A stretch of 64,000 bases of DNA from Elizabethkingia meningoseptica_A (GCF_045762675.1 NZ_JBJDLK010000002.1:558001-622000), one strand, 5' to 3'; positions 34,929 to 44,212 are shown, counted from the first letter of the stretch. Numbers and translations: made by a program. The notes: a model not told the origin generated them from the letters alone.

Positions 34929-36230
34929 TTATTTCAACGCCCGCGCATACTCCGTCAATACGCGGTCTCTTGCATATTTATGTTCCACTATCGGATCAGG
35001 ATAAGCAGGAGTATTATATTCAGGCAGCCATTTTTTCACATACGATAAATCCTTATCAAACTTTTCAAGCTGGGTAATCGGATTAAAAACCCTGAAATAG
35101 GGTGCAGCATCGCAACCACAGCCTGCTGCCCATTGCCAGTTGCCATTGTTGGCAGACAAATCGTAATCGTCCAATTTTAATGCAAAATAAGCTTCACCCC
35201 ATCGCCAGTCTATTAATAAATGTTTGCATAAAAAGCTCGCTACGATCATCCTCACCCGATTATGCATATATCCGGTCTCATTCAACTGACGCATTCCGGC
35301 ATCTACAATCGGGTATCCGGTTTTTCCTTCACACCAGCACTTAAATTCTTTTTCATCATTGCGCCATTGTATATTATCATATTGTTTTTTGAATGCATGA
35401 TGTACCACTTGTGGAAAATGATACAGAATCTGCATAAAAAATTCCCGCCAGATCAGTTCTGAAAGCCATGTTTGATTATGCACCAATGCAAATGCGACAC
35501 ATTCGCGTATACTCATCGTCCCAAAACGCAATGCTGTTCCTAACTGAGTGGTAAGCTGCAGAGCCGGATAATCGCGATATTTATGATATTCATCTATAAT
35601 CTTTGCATCCAGTACCGGTTCTTTATACTCAATACCCGTTTTTTCAAAACCAATTGTGTTGAGTTGTACAATATCAGAATATTCCTGTCGCAATACGTTC
35701 TGAAGGTTTAATGTCTTTGCTTTATAATGATCCGGTGTTAATGTTTCTCTCCACTTTTTGGCAAACGGTGTATAAATGGTATAAGGAGATCCGTCTTTTT
35801 TAAGAATATCATCTTTATCAAAAATAACCTGATCTTTATAGGCTTTGAACGGGATATTTTTTTCCTTAAAAAAATAATAGATTTCTTTATCCCTTTCAAT
35901 TGCCCCTGGCTCATAATCCCGGTTACAAAAAACAGCTTCAATATCATATTCTTCCGATAATGCACTGAAAATCTCCATGGGTTTGCCGTAGTAAATCCTG
36001 AGTTTTGAATCGTATTTTTTTAATAAAGAATTAATTGCATTTAAAGCCTGATGAATATAGTCTACCCTACGGTCCTTTTTATCCTCCAGCTGATCCAGAA
36101 TATCCGTATCAAAAATAAAAATTGGAAGTACAGGAAATTCAGATTCCAGAGCATGATGTAAACCAGTATTGTCTTTTAATCGTAAATCCCTCCGGAACCA
36201 GAATATGGAAACTTTATTTTTCATTCTCAA
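34929..36230 (-). CDS. phr: Deoxyribodipyrimidine photolyase (cryptochrome/photolyase family)
   Basis: Repairs UV pyrimidine dimers using light. The 433-residue protein has the antenna-domain start VSIFWFRRDLRLKDNTGLHHAL and the FAD-binding C-terminal domain with ELIWREFFMQIL, HNRVRMIVASFL, WRWGEAYFALKLDDYDLSANNGNWQWAAG and CGCDAAPYFRVFNP. This fits a class I CPD photolyase. The gene overlaps the upstream lipocalin gene by 17 bases, suggesting cotranscription. Confidence 0.93.
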   Translation of the reverse strand: MRMKNKVSIFWFRRDLRLKDNTGLHHALESEFPVLPIFIFDTDILDQLEDKKDRRVDYIHQALNAINSLLKKYDSKLRIYYGKPMEIFSALSEEYDIEAVFCNRDYEPGAIERDKEIYYFFKEKNIPFKAYKDQVIFDKDDILKKDGSPYTIYTPFAKKWRETLTPDHYKAKTLNLQNVLRQEYSDIVQLNTIGFEKTGIEYKEPVLDAKIIDEYHKYRDYPALQLTTQLGTALRFGTMSIRECVAFALVHNQTWLSELIWREFFMQILYHFPQVVHHAFKKQYDNIQWRNDEKEFKCWCEGKTGYPIVDAGMRQLNETGYMHNRVRMIVASFLCKHLLIDWRWGEAYFALKLDDYDLSANNGNWQWAAGCGCDAAPYFRVFNPITQLEKFDKDLSYVKKWLPEYNTPAYPDPIVEHKYARDRVLTEYARALK

Positions 36231-36771
36231 ACGGGCTCTTTTTATCCTGTTTAACCCATATCAGTTTAGACGTATTGTACCCAACTTCCTGTGCTGTTTT
36301 TAAATACTTGTCTTTAATATCCTGAGGAATTGATTTCTCTCTGGATAAAATCCACAGATAATCTAAATTTTTTCCGGCTACTAAAGCATATTTGTAATCG
36401 TCGTCTAACGCAATCACATTATAACCGGCATAAAAAGGGCCAAAGAAACTCACCTTTAAAGCAGCAGTTTTCTTATCCCCCCGAAACTTTGCCAGTCCTT
36501 TTGCAGAAACCCATTTTTCTTTTTTAAAATTGTAACCGCTGTTAACAACATTTACATTTCCGTCTCCTGTAAGACTGTATTGTGCCATAGCATTATCCAA
36601 ATCCTTCTCAAAACGGTAGTCGAATCTGGCGATTTCATACCAGGTTCCCAGATATCTGTTGACATCAAAATTAGCCACCGGTTTGGCTTTTTTCGGAATT
36701 GAAGAGCAGGATGAAAGAAGTGCTAAAGCTCCGACTGATATAAGCGCTCCAAATATTATTTTATTTTTCAT
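36214..36771 (-). CDS. Lipocalin-family lipoprotein (Blc-like)
   Basis: A 185-residue outer-membrane lipoprotein. The lipobox is LLSSC (cysteine near residue 22), followed by the lipocalin motif VNRYLGTWYEIARFDYRFE and the later strands YNVIALDDDYKYALVAG and LWILSREK. Bacterial lipocalins bind fatty acids or lysophospholipids under envelope stress. It overlaps the photolyase gene, an association between photolyases and Blc-like lipocalins that I recall from other bacteria. Confidence 0.9.
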   Translation of the reverse strand: MKNKIIFGALISVGALALLSSCSSIPKKAKPVANFDVNRYLGTWYEIARFDYRFEKDLDNAMAQYSLTGDGNVNVVNSGYNFKKEKWVSAKGLAKFRGDKKTAALKVSFFGPFYAGYNVIALDDDYKYALVAGKNLDYLWILSREKSIPQDIKDKYLKTAQEVGYNTSKLIWVKQDKKSPFENEK

Positions 36772-36818
36772 AATGAGTATTCTTTAAAATTGGTGGTTAA
36801 TATTACTTTATGAAAACT

Positions 36819-37484
36819 TTAATTTTCACTTAATTGCAGATAAGCCGTATCCAGCAAATCTTTTGATTCAAGATTCTTACAGTAAATCGGATGATGAAAT
36901 TCATTGAGCTTAGAGAGTAAACGTATAAGCTCCATTTTTTCCGGATGGGTTAAATCTCCTGTGACAATGTGTGAGGCTTTGCGGATTTTCCCCATGTGAT
37001 TTTCCAGGGTTTGTAATCCTTTTTCTGTAATTCGTATTACTTTGGTTCTTTTATCTGTTTCAGAATGTGTCTGCTCTATCCATCCATGGTTAATCAAACG
37101 ATTGATAATCTGCATTCCGGCTGGTTTGTCGTGTACATTCTCTTTGATCAGTTCCATTTTCGACATGGCACCAAATGTTTTGAGGGTGATGAGATAAATA
37201 AAATCTTCCTGAGTAGAAAATTCTGAATCATTTATGGCTGATTTAGAATAAGACTTTGCATACCTGTTCATATGTACAATGAAGGTATTAATCACACTCT
37301 CCGGGCTTCTGCCCTTTTCTTTTCCTATCCAGTCTGGTTCAGGTGCAGAAGAGTTATTTGTAAAAGATTGTACAACCCATTGTTTAAAACCATCCAGATC
37401 ATTGTTGTAACGGTTCTTATTTTGATTCTCAAATTTCTGAACTAATTCAATAACATCTTGTATTAACTGATAATTCATCATCAT
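36819..37484 (-). CDS. MarR-family transcriptional regulator
   Basis: A 221-residue protein with a winged helix-turn-helix in its C-terminal half: LKTFGAMSKMELIKENVHDKPAGMQIINRLINHGWIEQ, then the wing SETDKRTKVIRITEKG. The N-terminal 90 residues are longer than in typical MarR proteins. It is the first gene of the MarR-lipocalin-photolyase series and may control it. The ligand is unknown. Confidence 0.82.
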   Translation of the reverse strand: MMMNYQLIQDVIELVQKFENQNKNRYNNDLDGFKQWVVQSFTNNSSAPEPDWIGKEKGRSPESVINTFIVHMNRYAKSYSKSAINDSEFSTQEDFIYLITLKTFGAMSKMELIKENVHDKPAGMQIINRLINHGWIEQTHSETDKRTKVIRITEKGLQTLENHMGKIRKASHIVTGDLTHPEKMELIRLLSKLNEFHHPIYCKNLESKDLLDTAYLQLSEN

Positions 37485-37624
37485 ATAATTAGAATATAAA
37501 TGTACTAAATTTATAATTAAAAGAACAATATTGGTCTAAAAAAAATAATTAGTGGTTGATGAATCTTAGTTGATGGTATATGATTGATAGTTAATAAATC
37601 TGAAATATCCTGTTGGGCATAAGA

Positions 37625-37658
37625 CAAAAAAAACCGGGAGATTTCTCTTCCGGTTTTC
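37625..37658 (-). terminator. Terminator after pnp
   Basis: On the minus strand AACCGG-aaGAGAaatTCTC-CCGGTT is followed by a run of T's, directly after the pnp stop. Confidence 0.82.
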
Positions 37659-37676
37659 TATAAATAAATGTTATCC

Positions 37677-39866
37677 TTATGCCTGTTCTGCTGGCTTTTC
37701 ACCTTCAGCAACAACTTCATTATTTGCTGGTTTTGGTTTTCCTTCCGGCTTTGGAGGTCTTGGAAGAAGTGCTTTTCTGGAAAGCTTCATTTTCTTACGA
37801 TCATCGTAACCCATGAACTTCACTTCTACTTCATCTCCTTCTTTATAAGGAACTGTGTCTAATCTCTTCCATTCGATTTCTGAAATGTGAAGAAGACCTT
37901 CTGTACCTTTTTTAAGTTGAACGAAAGCACCGAAGTCCATTACTTTAACAACTTTACCTTTGTAAACTTCTCCTACAACAGGAACGAAAGTAATGTCTTT
38001 AATTCTGGCAATAGCTTCGTTGATCTTTTCTCTGTTTGTACCAGCGATTTCAACTCTACCAATTTCTCCGATTTCTTCGATAGAAATTACCGTATCAGTA
38101 TCTTTTTGTAATTGCTGAATATTTTTACCACCAGGTCCGATAATAGCCCCAATGAAATCTTTGGACACTTCCAACATTTCCATTTTCGGAGCGTGTGCCT
38201 TAACATCTGTTCTTGGTTCCGCTATTGTTTCAAGAATCTTACCTAAGATATGAAGACGTCCGTCTCTGGCCTGCATTAAAGCTTTTTCCATGATATCCAT
38301 AGATAATCCCTGGATTTTAATATCCATCTGACAAGCTGTTATACCGTTTGCAGAACCTGTTACTTTAAAGTCCATATCACCTAAGTGGTCTTCGTCTCCT
38401 AAGATATCAGAAAGAACTGTCCATTTACCTGATTTCGCATCAGTGATCAATCCCATAGCAATACCTGAAACCGGTTGTGAAATCTGAATACCTGCATCCA
38501 TTAATGCCAGTGTTCCTGCACAAACAGTTGCCATAGAAGAAGAACCATTAGATTCTAAAATATCGGAAACGATACGGATTGTATAAGGAACTTCTGCCGG
38601 GATAACGTTAGCCAACGCTCTCTGCGCAAGGTTACCGTGTCCTACTTCTCTTCTTGAAGTACCTCTTAATGGTCTTGCTTCACCTGTAGAGAATGGCGGG
38701 AAGTTATAATGTAAAAAGAATTTTTCATCATGCTGCGTAATTACGCTGTCTACCATGTTAGCATCTTTAGATGAACCTAAAGTTACTGCTGTCAGAGATT
38801 GAGTTTCCCCTCTTGTGAACACTGCAGAACCATGCGCTCCCGGAAGATAGTCAACTTCTGACCATATCGGGCGGATCGTTTTTGGATCACGACCATCCAG
38901 ACGGATGTTTTCATTAAGAATCATTTGACGCATTGCTTCTTTCTCTACATCGTGGTAGTATACTTTAGCGAAAGGTGTAATACGGGCTAATTCTTCCTCG
39001 TCTGTGTATTGTGCTAAAAATTCTTCTAAAACAGCTTTGAATTTTTCGCCTCTTTCTTCTTTGTTAGATGGTGTTTTTGCTACTTCATATACTTTGTCAT
39101 AGCATTCTTTCCATACTTTCTCACGAATTTCTTCGTCATGCTCTTCGTGGTTATACTCTCTTTTAGGGAAAGCTTTTCCTACTTTAGCCGCAAGTCTTTC
39201 CTGAGCTTCAATCTGAACTTTGATTTCTTCGTGAGCAAACTGAATAGCTTCAAGCATTTCCTGCTCGGAAATTTCCTGCATTTCACCTTCAACCATTACG
39301 ATAGAGTCTTTTGTAGCTCCTACCATAATGTCGATATCAGCCTTAAGAAGGTTTTCATAGCTTGGGTTAACTGAAAGCTGACCGTCTATTCTTACCACTC
39401 TTACTTCTGACATTGGTCCGTTGAAAGGAATATCTGTAATAGCGATAGCTGCAGAAGCTGCAAGACCAGCTAAAGCTTCCGGCATTACTTCTTTATCGTA
39501 AGAAATTAATGAAATCATTACCTGAACTTCAGCGTGGAAGTCTTCAGGGAAAAGCGGACGTAATACTCTGTCCACTAAACGCATTGTTAAAACTTCGTCA
39601 TCTGAAGGTTTTGTTTCTCTTCTGAAGAAGTTCCCCGGAATACGTCCTCCGGCATAAAATTTTTCTCTGTAATCTACTGTAAGGGGAAGAAAGTCTACTC
39701 CCGGGTTGGCTTCTTTATTGGCTACAACGGTAGCTAATAGCATGGTGTCGCCCATTCTAACGACAACTGAGCCATCTGCCTGCTTGGCAAGTTTTCCTGT
39801 TTCAATGGTGATTTCACGACCATCTTTCAGTACTATTTTTTCTGTAATAGCTTGAGGTATACTCAT
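37677..39866 (-). CDS. pnp: Polyribonucleotide nucleotidyltransferase
   Basis: PNPase degrades RNA phosphorolytically from the 3' end. The 729-residue protein has two RNase PH domains (FYAGGRIPGNFFRRE and LRGTSRREVGHGNLAQRAL regions), the all-alpha linker, a KH domain (IIGPGGKNIQQLQ) and an S1 domain (GEVYKGKVVKVMDFGAFVQL). The tail is short and Pro/Glu-rich. rpsO lies about 1.1 kb upstream in the same orientation, separated by a plus-strand gene and a toxin-antitoxin locus, so the classical rpsO-pnp operon is split. Confidence 0.97.
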   Translation of the reverse strand: MSIPQAITEKIVLKDGREITIETGKLAKQADGSVVVRMGDTMLLATVVANKEANPGVDFLPLTVDYREKFYAGGRIPGNFFRRETKPSDDEVLTMRLVDRVLRPLFPEDFHAEVQVMISLISYDKEVMPEALAGLAASAAIAITDIPFNGPMSEVRVVRIDGQLSVNPSYENLLKADIDIMVGATKDSIVMVEGEMQEISEQEMLEAIQFAHEEIKVQIEAQERLAAKVGKAFPKREYNHEEHDEEIREKVWKECYDKVYEVAKTPSNKEERGEKFKAVLEEFLAQYTDEEELARITPFAKVYYHDVEKEAMRQMILNENIRLDGRDPKTIRPIWSEVDYLPGAHGSAVFTRGETQSLTAVTLGSSKDANMVDSVITQHDEKFFLHYNFPPFSTGEARPLRGTSRREVGHGNLAQRALANVIPAEVPYTIRIVSDILESNGSSSMATVCAGTLALMDAGIQISQPVSGIAMGLITDAKSGKWTVLSDILGDEDHLGDMDFKVTGSANGITACQMDIKIQGLSMDIMEKALMQARDGRLHILGKILETIAEPRTDVKAHAPKMEMLEVSKDFIGAIIGPGGKNIQQLQKDTDTVISIEEIGEIGRVEIAGTNREKINEAIARIKDITFVPVVGEVYKGKVVKVMDFGAFVQLKKGTEGLLHISEIEWKRLDTVPYKEGDEVEVKFMGYDDRKKMKLSRKALLPRPPKPEGKPKPANNEVVAEGEKPAEQA

Positions 39867-39932
39867 AAAATTAGTCTTCTGTGTACTCCGTATTGAGTAC
39901 GTTAATATTTAAACGCTTTAAATTTTCGTTGG

Positions 39933-39940
39933 CAAAGGTA
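39933..39940 (-). promoter_or_regulatory. -7 box before pnp
   Basis: TACCTTTG on the minus strand matches TAnnTTTG, 67 bases before the ATG, leaving a longer 5' leader than most genes here. Confidence 0.5.
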
Positions 39941-40016
39941 AGATATTTCTTTGGTAAATATTAAAAAGCTTCTTATTTTACCCCAATATTTTTATGAAAA
40001 ATAAAATCTGTTTAAC

Positions 40017-40376
40017 ATGAAATCATTACTACGCATTGAATACCTGTTCTTACTGATTCTGGGTGCTTTCGCTTTTGCACAAACACACTGGTCATGGTGG
40101 TGGTACCTGGGTTTATTTTTACTGCCGGACATCTCCATGCTGGGTTATATGGTAAATCCCAAAACCGGAGCTTATCTTTATAATATCTTTCACCATTATG
40201 CTACTGCGATACTGATTTATCTTTGTGGGGTATATTTAGAAAATGACTATTTAGCAGTAGCCGGAGCTATTTTGTTTTCCCATACTTCTTTTGACAGATT
40301 ACTAGGCTACGGGCTCAAGTACACCGATGCATTTCAACATACACATCTTGGAAAGATTGGAAAAGATAAAATGTAA
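40017..40376 (+). CDS. DUF4260 family membrane protein
   Basis: A 119-residue integral membrane protein with four hydrophobic stretches. The pattern DISMLGYMVNPKTGAYLYNIFHHY, then SHTSFDRLLGYGLKY and the C-terminal FQHTHLGKIGK, with conserved histidines, is that of DUF4260. The function is unknown. It stands alone on the plus strand between pnp and the toxin-antitoxin remnant. Confidence 0.82.
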   Translation: MKSLLRIEYLFLLILGAFAFAQTHWSWWWYLGLFLLPDISMLGYMVNPKTGAYLYNIFHHYATAILIYLCGVYLENDYLAVAGAILFSHTSFDRLLGYGLKYTDAFQHTHLGKIGKDKM

Positions 40377-40403
40377 ATATATTCAGGAAAAAATACAATA
40401 TTG

Positions 40404-40687
40404 CTATTTTTTCTGCGGATTTCTGCTTGTATGGAAAACTGCGTATACAACAATTGTATTATTAAATATCTCGTAAAGAATAATGAAAGGAAACTTACGA
40501 ATATAGGCTTCCCTGATCTTATCTTTTTTTACAGGAAAATGTCCGGGATTTTTTCTTATTTTATATAAATAGAGGTGAACTATTTTAAGGAACCGGTTAC
40601 CAAGTCCCTTGGTTTTGATTCATAAAATTCAAATGCATCTTCAATTTCAAAAACAGCTTTGTCTCTTATGATCAGATTATAAATCAC
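40404..40687 (-). pseudogene. RelE/ParE-type toxin gene broken by a one-base frameshift
   Basis: A GTG start at 40687 overlaps the antitoxin stop. The frame reads xIYNLIIRDKAVFEIEDAFEFYESK, then runs into a stop. One frame over, the toxin continues as KGLGNRFLKIVHLYLYK, REAYIRKFPFIILYEI and AVFHTSRNPQKK, ending at 40404. The shift maps to the A-run at 40613-40616 (minus strand), where five A's instead of four would restore a 94-residue toxin. The C-terminal part is typical of RelE/ParE ribonuclease or gyrase toxins. A sequencing error is possible. Confidence 0.82.
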
Positions 40688-40929
40688 AATTGAGATTTTA
40701 ATCTGGCATCAATTCTTTTTTCAACTTCTTCAAAGGAAAAATATTCTCCCTCTGCTTTTAGATATTCTTCTCTTCTCTCAAAAACTTTTTGGTACTGGTG
40801 TTCTGATAATTGATCAGAATATCCTGTTTCTTCGTCTTCAAAAATCTTTCTTATTTTCTGAAGAACAGAAACTTCATTTGTATTCATCAGAAGCTCCATG
40901 AGTTCTAGTTTTTCTAATCTGATATCCAT
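40684..40929 (-). CDS. Antitoxin of the RelE/ParE-type pair
   Basis: An 81-residue, charged, mostly helical protein starting MDIRLEKLELMELLMNTNEV, with the acidic LQKIRKIFEDEE segment and a C-terminal FEEVEKRIDARLKSQL that would wrap the toxin. Its TGA overlaps the toxin GTG (TTGTGA). The frame also opens 11 codons earlier (40962), but that part is unlike related antitoxins as I recall them. The gene looks intact although the toxin is frameshifted. Confidence 0.72.
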   Translation of the reverse strand: MDIRLEKLELMELLMNTNEVSVLQKIRKIFEDEETGYSDQLSEHQYQKVFERREEYLKAEGEYFSFEEVEKRIDARLKSQL

Positions 40930-40970
40930 TCCCGTTATTTTTAAGCTTCTTAAATATAACATTATACAAC

Positions 40971-40998
40971 AAAAAAAGCAACTCTTTCGAGTTGCTTT
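40971..40998 (-). terminator. Terminator after rpsO
   Basis: AAAGCAACTC-gaaa-GAGTTGCTTT with a T-run on the minus strand, 19 bases after the rpsO stop. Confidence 0.92.
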
Positions 40999-41016
40999 CC
41001 GGAATTCTTTTATATC

Positions 41017-41286
41017 TTACTTTCTGATACCTAATTCAGCGATGATTGCTCTGTAACGCTCAATTTCAGTATTTTTAAGATAATCTAGTAATCTTTTTCT
41101 TTTACCTACTAACTTCACAAGAGATTTTTCAGTTGCAAAATCTTTGTGGTTTTTCTTTAGGTGTTGAGAAAGGTGGTTAATTCTGAAAGTGAACAAAGCA
41201 ATTTGTCCTTCTGAACTACCTGTGTCTGTTGCAGACTTTCCATGTTTTGCGAAGATCTCAGCCTTCTTTTCTTTAGTTAAATACAT
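41017..41286 (-). CDS. rpsO: 30S ribosomal protein S15
   Basis: The 89-residue protein starts MYLTKEKKAEIFAKHG and has the S15 signature DTGSSEGQIALFTFRINHLSQHLKKNHKDFATEKSL and GKRKRLLDYLK. S15 binds 16S rRNA in the central domain. The open frame extends 20 codons upstream, but the -7 box at 41323 and family length fix the start at 41286. Confidence 0.97.
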   Translation of the reverse strand: MYLTKEKKAEIFAKHGKSATDTGSSEGQIALFTFRINHLSQHLKKNHKDFATEKSLVKLVGKRKRLLDYLKNTEIERYRAIIAELGIRK

Positions 41287-41322
41287 TCCAATATTATTTA
41301 AATGATTATTATGTAACGGGTG

Positions 41323-41330
41323 CAAAGATA
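41323..41330 (-). promoter_or_regulatory. -7 box of rpsO
   Basis: TATCTTTG on the minus strand with TTTG 24 bases upstream (41355-41358) resembles the Bacteroidetes promoter. It lies within the longer open frame, supporting the shorter rpsO start. Confidence 0.6.
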
Positions 41331-41432
41331 CAACTAATTTCTTCATCTACAATACAAATCATTATTTTTAAATCTAATTGAAATAATTCAAAAAAGTTTA
41401 TGTTTTATTATCAATAACTCACTAATTGGCTG

Positions 41433-41440
41433 TATTTTTG
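41433..41440 (+). promoter_or_regulatory. -7 box before the lipoprotein gene at 41456
   Basis: TATTTTTG lies 15 bases before the ATG at 41456 and downstream of the first in-frame start, arguing against that upstream start. Confidence 0.5.
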
Positions 41441-41455
41441 CATTCAGATACGGGA

Positions 41456-42037
41456 ATGAAAAAAGTACTACTCTTCGGAACATTAGCTATTATTACTACA
41501 GGATTGCTGGTTAGCTGTGCTAACTTCGGCGACAGTCTTCACTATGTTAATAATGATGTTAAGTTAGGCAAGATTGCTAAGATTGTCTATCTGACCCCGG
41601 AGATTTATCCCGATTTTGAAGGATTAGAAGAACCTACTTATCAGGCTTTTTTCAGCGCTGCAACAGATAAGCTTTATGATCTTGGTGATATTAAATTAAG
41701 CAAGATCGACACACCAATGCCTTATGATACTATCGATGTACCTGTGCTAAAAACACTTTGCAATAACAATATGGCAGACCTTATTGTTGTTCCTAAAGTA
41801 AAATACTTCAAAGTTGGTTTAGGCAAATATGTTTTATCTAATCAGGTAGTAGTCAGCATGAAAGCCTACAATAAAATGGGTGACTTTGTAATGGAAGTTG
41901 CTTATGACACTTATAGCGGAAACGGTCGTCTTATAGGATCAGCAGAAAATTCTGTGAAAATCGGAACTTCCGGTGCTATTCAGAAAATGTTCAAAGAATT
42001 CCGCAAGAGAAAGATGCTTGGCGTGCATATTTCCTAG
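41456..42037 (+). CDS. Predicted lipoprotein of unknown function
   Basis: From the ATG at 41456 the protein has 193 residues with a type II signal (MKKVLLFGTLAIITTGLLVSC). The rest is a soluble domain with alternating strands, for example ADLIVVPKVKYFKVGLGKYVLSNQVVVSMKAYN, ending in a basic helix. I do not recognise a named family. It would be anchored to a membrane in the periplasm. It precedes mgtE but has a clear gap to it. Confidence 0.65.
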   Translation: MKKVLLFGTLAIITTGLLVSCANFGDSLHYVNNDVKLGKIAKIVYLTPEIYPDFEGLEEPTYQAFFSAATDKLYDLGDIKLSKIDTPMPYDTIDVPVLKTLCNNNMADLIVVPKVKYFKVGLGKYVLSNQVVVSMKAYNKMGDFVMEVAYDTYSGNGRLIGSAENSVKIGTSGAIQKMFKEFRKRKMLGVHIS

Positions 42038-42114
42038 GTTACATAAAAATAATATTCTTTTTTAGTATTTTTTGACAAATTCGCGCTACTTTTGCAGCGA
42101 AAAATTTTGCTGTG

Positions 42115-43425
42115 ATGGAAACAATTCTAAATCCAGCTGATGTAGCTGAAAAATTAAGCGAACTGCATGCAGATGAAAGACTGCTGGAGTTTTTAAAAGT
42201 TCCGAAAGAATATAAAGCTGACGTTTTTGCGCATCTGGACCCCAGTTTTCAGGAAGAAACCATACGCAGTATCGGCAGCAATGATGTTGCCGACATTCTT
42301 AATGCAATGACCCCGGATGACAGAACCCAGCTTTTGGAAGATTTCCCGGATGAACTTATTAAATATTCGATTAATCTTCTTAATCCTTCTGAACGTTCGG
42401 TTGCCCTAAAACTTTTAGGTTATAAATCTAATTCAATTGCCCGTCTGATGACGCCTTATTACATTCAGGTAAAAAAGGAATGGACGGTTAAGCATTGTTT
42501 TGAACATATTAAAAAGGTTGGTAAAAAAGCCGAAACCATGAACTTCGTGTATGTTGTGGATGACCACAACAGACTTATTGATGACATGATTATCGGAACT
42601 TTACTATTGGCTGATGAAAACCAAAAGGTTTCCGAGCTTATAGACAATCATTTTGTCGCTATTACCACAACAACAACCAAGGAGGATGCAATTCATTATT
42701 TTGAAAAGTATGACCGCGCAGCACTTCCAATCATTACGGAAGGCGGTGTATTGGTGGGTATTGTAACTATTGACGACATTATCGACGAGATAGAACAACA
42801 GACTACCGAAGATATTCAGAAATTCGGGGGGTTGGAAGCCTTAGATCTTCCCTATACCCAAACCAGCTGGACTGAGATGATTAAGAAAAGAGCTACCTGG
42901 CTTATTATTCTTTTTATTTCGGAAATGCTTACGGCTTCTGCTATGGGTTATTTCGATCATGAAATACAAAAAGCAGTTGTTCTGGCTTTATTTGTCCCTC
43001 TTATTATTTCCAGCGGCGGGAATTCAGGTTCTCAGGCTGCCACACTAATCATCAGAGCCATGGCGCTTCAGGAAATTACACTGAAGGACTGGTGGTATGT
43101 GATGCGTAAAGAGATTATTTCAGGACTGTGTCTTGGATCAATTCTCGGTGTAATTGGTTTTATCAGAATCTATATCTGGCAGCACCTTGGATTATTCGAT
43201 TATGGAATTCACTGGTTATATGTAGCATTAAGTGTTTCACTTTCTCTTGTACTCATCGTGCTGTGGGGAACGCTTTCCGGATCCATGATTCCTTTTGTAC
43301 TGAAGAAACTGAAACTGGATCCTGCTACGTCTTCAGCGCCTTTTGTTGCTACATTGGTGGACGTTACCGGACTTATTATTTACTTCACTGTTGCCGGACT
43401 TTTACTAACAGGAAAACTTTTGTAA
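42115..43425 (+). CDS. mgtE: Magnesium transporter MgtE
   Basis: A 436-residue Mg2+ channel. Residues 1 to about 120 form the superhelical N domain (FAHLDPSFQEETIRSIG, LEDFPDE). Two CBS domains follow, with RAALPIITEGGVLVGIVTIDDIIDEIE. The membrane part carries the pore segment VPLIISSGGNSGSQAATLIIRAMAL and the C-terminal PFVATLVDVTGLIIYFTVA. Magnesium binding between the cytoplasmic domains gates the pore in characterised homologues. An in-frame GTG precedes the chosen ATG. Confidence 0.95.
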   Translation: METILNPADVAEKLSELHADERLLEFLKVPKEYKADVFAHLDPSFQEETIRSIGSNDVADILNAMTPDDRTQLLEDFPDELIKYSINLLNPSERSVALKLLGYKSNSIARLMTPYYIQVKKEWTVKHCFEHIKKVGKKAETMNFVYVVDDHNRLIDDMIIGTLLLADENQKVSELIDNHFVAITTTTTKEDAIHYFEKYDRAALPIITEGGVLVGIVTIDDIIDEIEQQTTEDIQKFGGLEALDLPYTQTSWTEMIKKRATWLIILFISEMLTASAMGYFDHEIQKAVVLALFVPLIISSGGNSGSQAATLIIRAMALQEITLKDWWYVMRKEIISGLCLGSILGVIGFIRIYIWQHLGLFDYGIHWLYVALSVSLSLVLIVLWGTLSGSMIPFVLKKLKLDPATSSAPFVATLVDVTGLIIYFTVAGLLLTGKLL

Positions 43426-43430
43426 ATTTG
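43423..43430 (+). promoter_or_regulatory. -7 box before the metal-receptor-like gene
   Basis: TAAATTTG overlaps the last codons of mgtE and lies 15 bases before the ATG at 43446. Confidence 0.5.
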
Positions 43431-43445
43431 GGATAAAACCCAAAT

Positions 43446-44162
43446 ATGCGTATTGTTTCTCTGGTTCCGTCTCTTACTGAAAGCCTTCTGGATTTCGGAG
43501 TACAGAATATTGTCGGAAGAACAAAATTCTGTATTCATCCAAAAGAACTGGTCAGTAGTATTGAAATTATAGGAGGAACCAAGAATCTGCATCTTGAAAA
43601 AATACAGCAATTACAGCCTGATCTGATTCTGGCAAATAAGGAAGAAAACACTAAAGAACAGGTAGAAATTCTTATGCAGAATTTCAATGTATGGCTCACC
43701 AATATTGAGAATATTGAGGACAACTACTATTTTCTGAAAAACCTTGGAAACATGTTTAATCAGAAAGAAAAAGCTCAGGCCTTTAATCTGAAGATCTATG
43801 ATATTTTCAATACCTGTAAGCTGGATAAAAAAATGAAAGCCGCTTATTTGATCTGGAAAAATCCTTATATGACCATTGGCAGCGATACTTTTATTCATCA
43901 TATATTACACCAGCTGGGATTTGAAAATATTTTTTCGGGACAAAAACGGTATCCTGTTATTAAAATGCAGGATTTACAAGAGGCGGATGTTATTATGCTA
44001 TCCTCAGAACCCTACCCTTTTAAGGAAAAACATATAGAAGAATTCAGGGCTATATATCCGGATAAAAAGATTATGATTGTGGACGGAGAAGCTTTTTCCT
44101 GGTACGGAACTCATATTGCGAAATGCGAAGCTTACTATAAAAAGCTTGTTTCTTTATTTTAG
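43446..44162 (+). CDS. Helical-backbone metal receptor (BtuF/TroA-like) without signal peptide
   Basis: A 238-residue protein beginning MRIVSLVPSLTESLLDFG, with VGRTKFCIHP, IQQLQPDLILANKEENTKEQVE and IGSDTFIHHILHQLGFENIF. This is the ABC-type cobalamin/iron substrate-binding fold. There is no signal peptide or lipobox, so it appears cytoplasmic, and no transporter genes adjoin. Cytoplasmic members of this type occur in many Bacteroidetes; their ligand is unclear. Confidence 0.8.
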   Translation: MRIVSLVPSLTESLLDFGVQNIVGRTKFCIHPKELVSSIEIIGGTKNLHLEKIQQLQPDLILANKEENTKEQVEILMQNFNVWLTNIENIEDNYYFLKNLGNMFNQKEKAQAFNLKIYDIFNTCKLDKKMKAAYLIWKNPYMTIGSDTFIHHILHQLGFENIFSGQKRYPVIKMQDLQEADVIMLSSEPYPFKEKHIEEFRAIYPDKKIMIVDGEAFSWYGTHIAKCEAYYKKLVSLF

Positions 44163-44170
44163 ACTGATAA

Positions 44171-44212
44171 ACTCAAACCTTACAGGTTTTCATAAATCTG
44201 TAAGGTTTGAGT
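44171..44212 (+). terminator. 15-bp inverted repeat after the metal-receptor-like gene
   Basis: ACTCAAACCTTACAG at 44171-44185 is complementary to 44198-44212. No strong T-run follows. It lies eight bases after the stop and probably forms the mRNA 3' end. Confidence 0.6.
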
